From assembly GCA_910591455.2 (NCBI GenBank), contig OU342819.1, positions 9,943,742 to 10,007,741 on the forward strand: a DNA stretch of 64,000 bases. The letters are read 5' to 3'. This document shows, piece by piece, positions 62,528-64,000 of the stretch. The notes beneath the pieces are model-generated. The model made no database searches. It had not been told where the DNA came from and saw only the letters and a list, made by a program, of their open reading frames with translations. The translations under genes were made by a program, and so were the position numbers. The DNA comes from Pholis gunnellus (lineage: Eukaryota > Chordata > Actinopteri > Perciformes > Pholidae). The first letter of the stretch is position 1, and each line of letters opens with the position of its first letter.

Positions 62528-63245
62528 GGGGGAGCACTCTTTTTGAGACGGAACAAGTGTGCACGAAAGAGTCAGAGAAAGACAGAAGGGCACCGGCACG
62601 AGAGTCCAGTAAAGAAGGAGAGCGGAAGAACTAAATGTGAGACCGGGGGTGAAATTGGACGAGTGAATTCTCTCGGTCTCTCGTGCTCACTCATTTCACA
62701 GCACGCTGCTGTTGTTAGGGGATGGCTGAGCGGCTCCACCCTTTTCCCCCCGCACGAGCCAATCCACTATCATATTCCTCCCCGTCCTGCTGCCTGATTG
62801 GATGCTTGTCTTAGCCAGTGGAATGAAATGGGATTGATGGGTAATCTGGGACCGGAGGTGGGGGGGGGGGGGAGGGGCAGGGCAGTGGTAAGGTAAGACT
62901 AACTTAGCCCGTAGGCAAGGATAAGATCAATGTGGGGGCATTTACATTACAATACAATATTCCAAATGTGCAGGATTTAATTTCCATATTTCTTTTTATG
63001 ATTTTTTTTCTTTTTTAAAGTATACACACTTGATGCAACGTGTATGTAACTTGATAGCTCACGCAGGACTGTATGCACATACAGGACCTTCCCCGGTTCA
63101 CTTAGGGTGGAGGTTGACTGCCTCTCCTCACACACTCCTCCCTCTTATACAGGAAGAGAAATTCTGTTGGGAGATTCATTTTAATTGGACATTTAGTGAA
63201 AAATATCATCTTGCAAAACATGGGACTTCTGGGAGAGTTGGTGAG

Positions 63246-63283
63246 GTGTGTGTGTGTGTATATATAATATATATATATATATA
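63246..63283. repeat. (TG)n(TA)n compound microsatellite
   Basis: Seven TG units followed by TA units with one aa interruption. Confidence 0.93.
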
Positions 63284-63539
63284 GCGAGAGAAGTGACTAA
63301 TGTGAGGGCCTTGGTAGAGGGGGGGGGGGAGCCAGGGCTGCACTGTCTCCCCCCCTGGGTATTGTCATGGCTCTGAGTGGCTAATGGGAAGTGAAACCAG
63401 AGCTGGAGATTGCTCCTTAATGGCTGCTGAGCTATGTCCTTGGGTATGTTGTACACCATGCAAGAGCTGCGTTTTGTTGAACTATGTTTGCATATTTGGC
63501 AGAGAACAAAATGTGAAACGTATAAGCAAGCAAACACGC

Positions 63540-63579
63540 ACACACACACACACTCACACACACACACACACACACACAC
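63540..63579. repeat. (AC)n microsatellite, one interruption
   Basis: AC array with a single ctca break at 63552. Confidence 0.95.
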
Positions 63580-64000
63580 GTTGGAAATGTGCTAGCTTTA
63601 TTTGGTGTATATAGATGTATAAAAGAAGCAGCCGTCTAAACCTGTAAAATGTTCTTTAGGCACTGACCGATGTTGTGATCTGTCTTTTGTAGCTGTGTTG
63701 GTTGACTGGACGCGCACTCGGTGAAGCGACATGTTAACAACATGCTGTTAAACGTTAAAACACCGACTGTGCATATGGAGCATTCCCTCGAGCGATTCTA
63801 TACATATTAAGAATAGTCCTTTTTTTTTGTTTTTCCATAGCGCGCACCTCTGACCACGAGCACCCTTTCCTCCTTCGGTCTCTTTAAGAAGCCTTCAGCG
63901 TCCAAATGAATATAGATGAGCGGAGAGATCAGCACGTGTTCAAATCAATGGCCTGCCAAATACAATAAAAGCTGCTGCTCGCTACCAGTTGCGTCAATAA

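Larger units (their letters stand above)
46090..64000 (+). other. jarid2: JARID2 intron 1 (5' part, runs off the window)
   Basis: No exon matching the expected continuation (an acceptor followed by codons for DDSDG) is present between the donor and the window end, so the interval is intron. A very long first intron is known for vertebrate JARID2. It contains microsatellites, homopolymer runs, a CpG-rich block near 53.3-54.1 kb and a MITE-like repeat near 61 kb, described separately. A strand-matched alternative first exon inside it is possible but not demonstrated. Confidence 0.75.
61401..64000 (+). other. JARID2 intron, end of window
   Basis: Simple repeats at 62.1, 62.5, 63.2 and 63.5 kb. 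A T-rich tract ending ccatag at 63840 resembles a splice acceptor, but the sequence after it does not match JARID2. Confidence 0.5.

Noticed and set aside
63841..63922. Possible exon after a T-rich tract ending ccatag
   Set aside because: Joined in phase 0 to exon 1 it soon meets TGA and does not give the DDSDG continuation of JARID2.

Overview
The window is animal nuclear DNA and very probably from a teleost fish. The evidence is dense (CA)n/(TG)n microsatellites, frequent pure G/C homopolymer runs, 3-5' spliced-gene architecture, dispersed repeats of kinds I know from spiny-rayed fish genomes, and one exon that matches a vertebrate developmental gene. The lineage beyond 'teleost, probably percomorph' is inference. 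Bacterial features (operons, ribosome binding sites, CRISPR arrays) are absent. Almost all open reading frames in the window are read-throughs of dinucleotide repeats or chance frames in non-coding DNA.

The one protein-coding feature I can identify is the first coding exon of JARID2 on the + strand at 46045-46089. It encodes MSKERPKRNIIQKKY and ends exactly at a consensus splice donor (gtaagt at 46090). JARID2 is a Jumonji/ARID protein that recruits and tunes Polycomb repressive complex 2. The next expected coding exon (starting DDSDG in vertebrate JARID2) does not occur downstream, so 46090-64000 is the 5' part of a long first intron. A probable promoter and 5' UTR with short upstream ORFs lies at about 45400-46044. 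In vertebrates a gene desert flanks JARID2 on its 5' side, which fits the absence of any recognisable exon in 1-45400.

Layout: 1-45400 is upstream intergenic DNA. It carries about twenty microsatellites, three copies of an internally tandem fish repeat (1-310, 11840-12220, 43230-43620; the third shows its two units most clearly), a degraded repeat at 16480-16965, two hAT-like non-autonomous elements (24322-24650, 40533-40849), a 500-N assembly gap (18728-19227), and several sequence-complex AT-rich blocks that look like conserved non-coding elements. 45400-47500 is the JARID2 promoter, exon and proximal intron, with raised CpG. 47500-64000 is intron, with a CpG-rich block at 53340-54060 that could be an internal alternative promoter, another MITE-like repeat at 61020-61400, and more microsatellites.

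No new multi-gene system was found. The most useful leads are regulatory: the JARID2 leader with its upstream ORFs, the CpG-rich intronic block, a CTCF-like site near 27.5 kb, and the candidate conserved elements. No alignment could be run, so all conservation claims are predictions.
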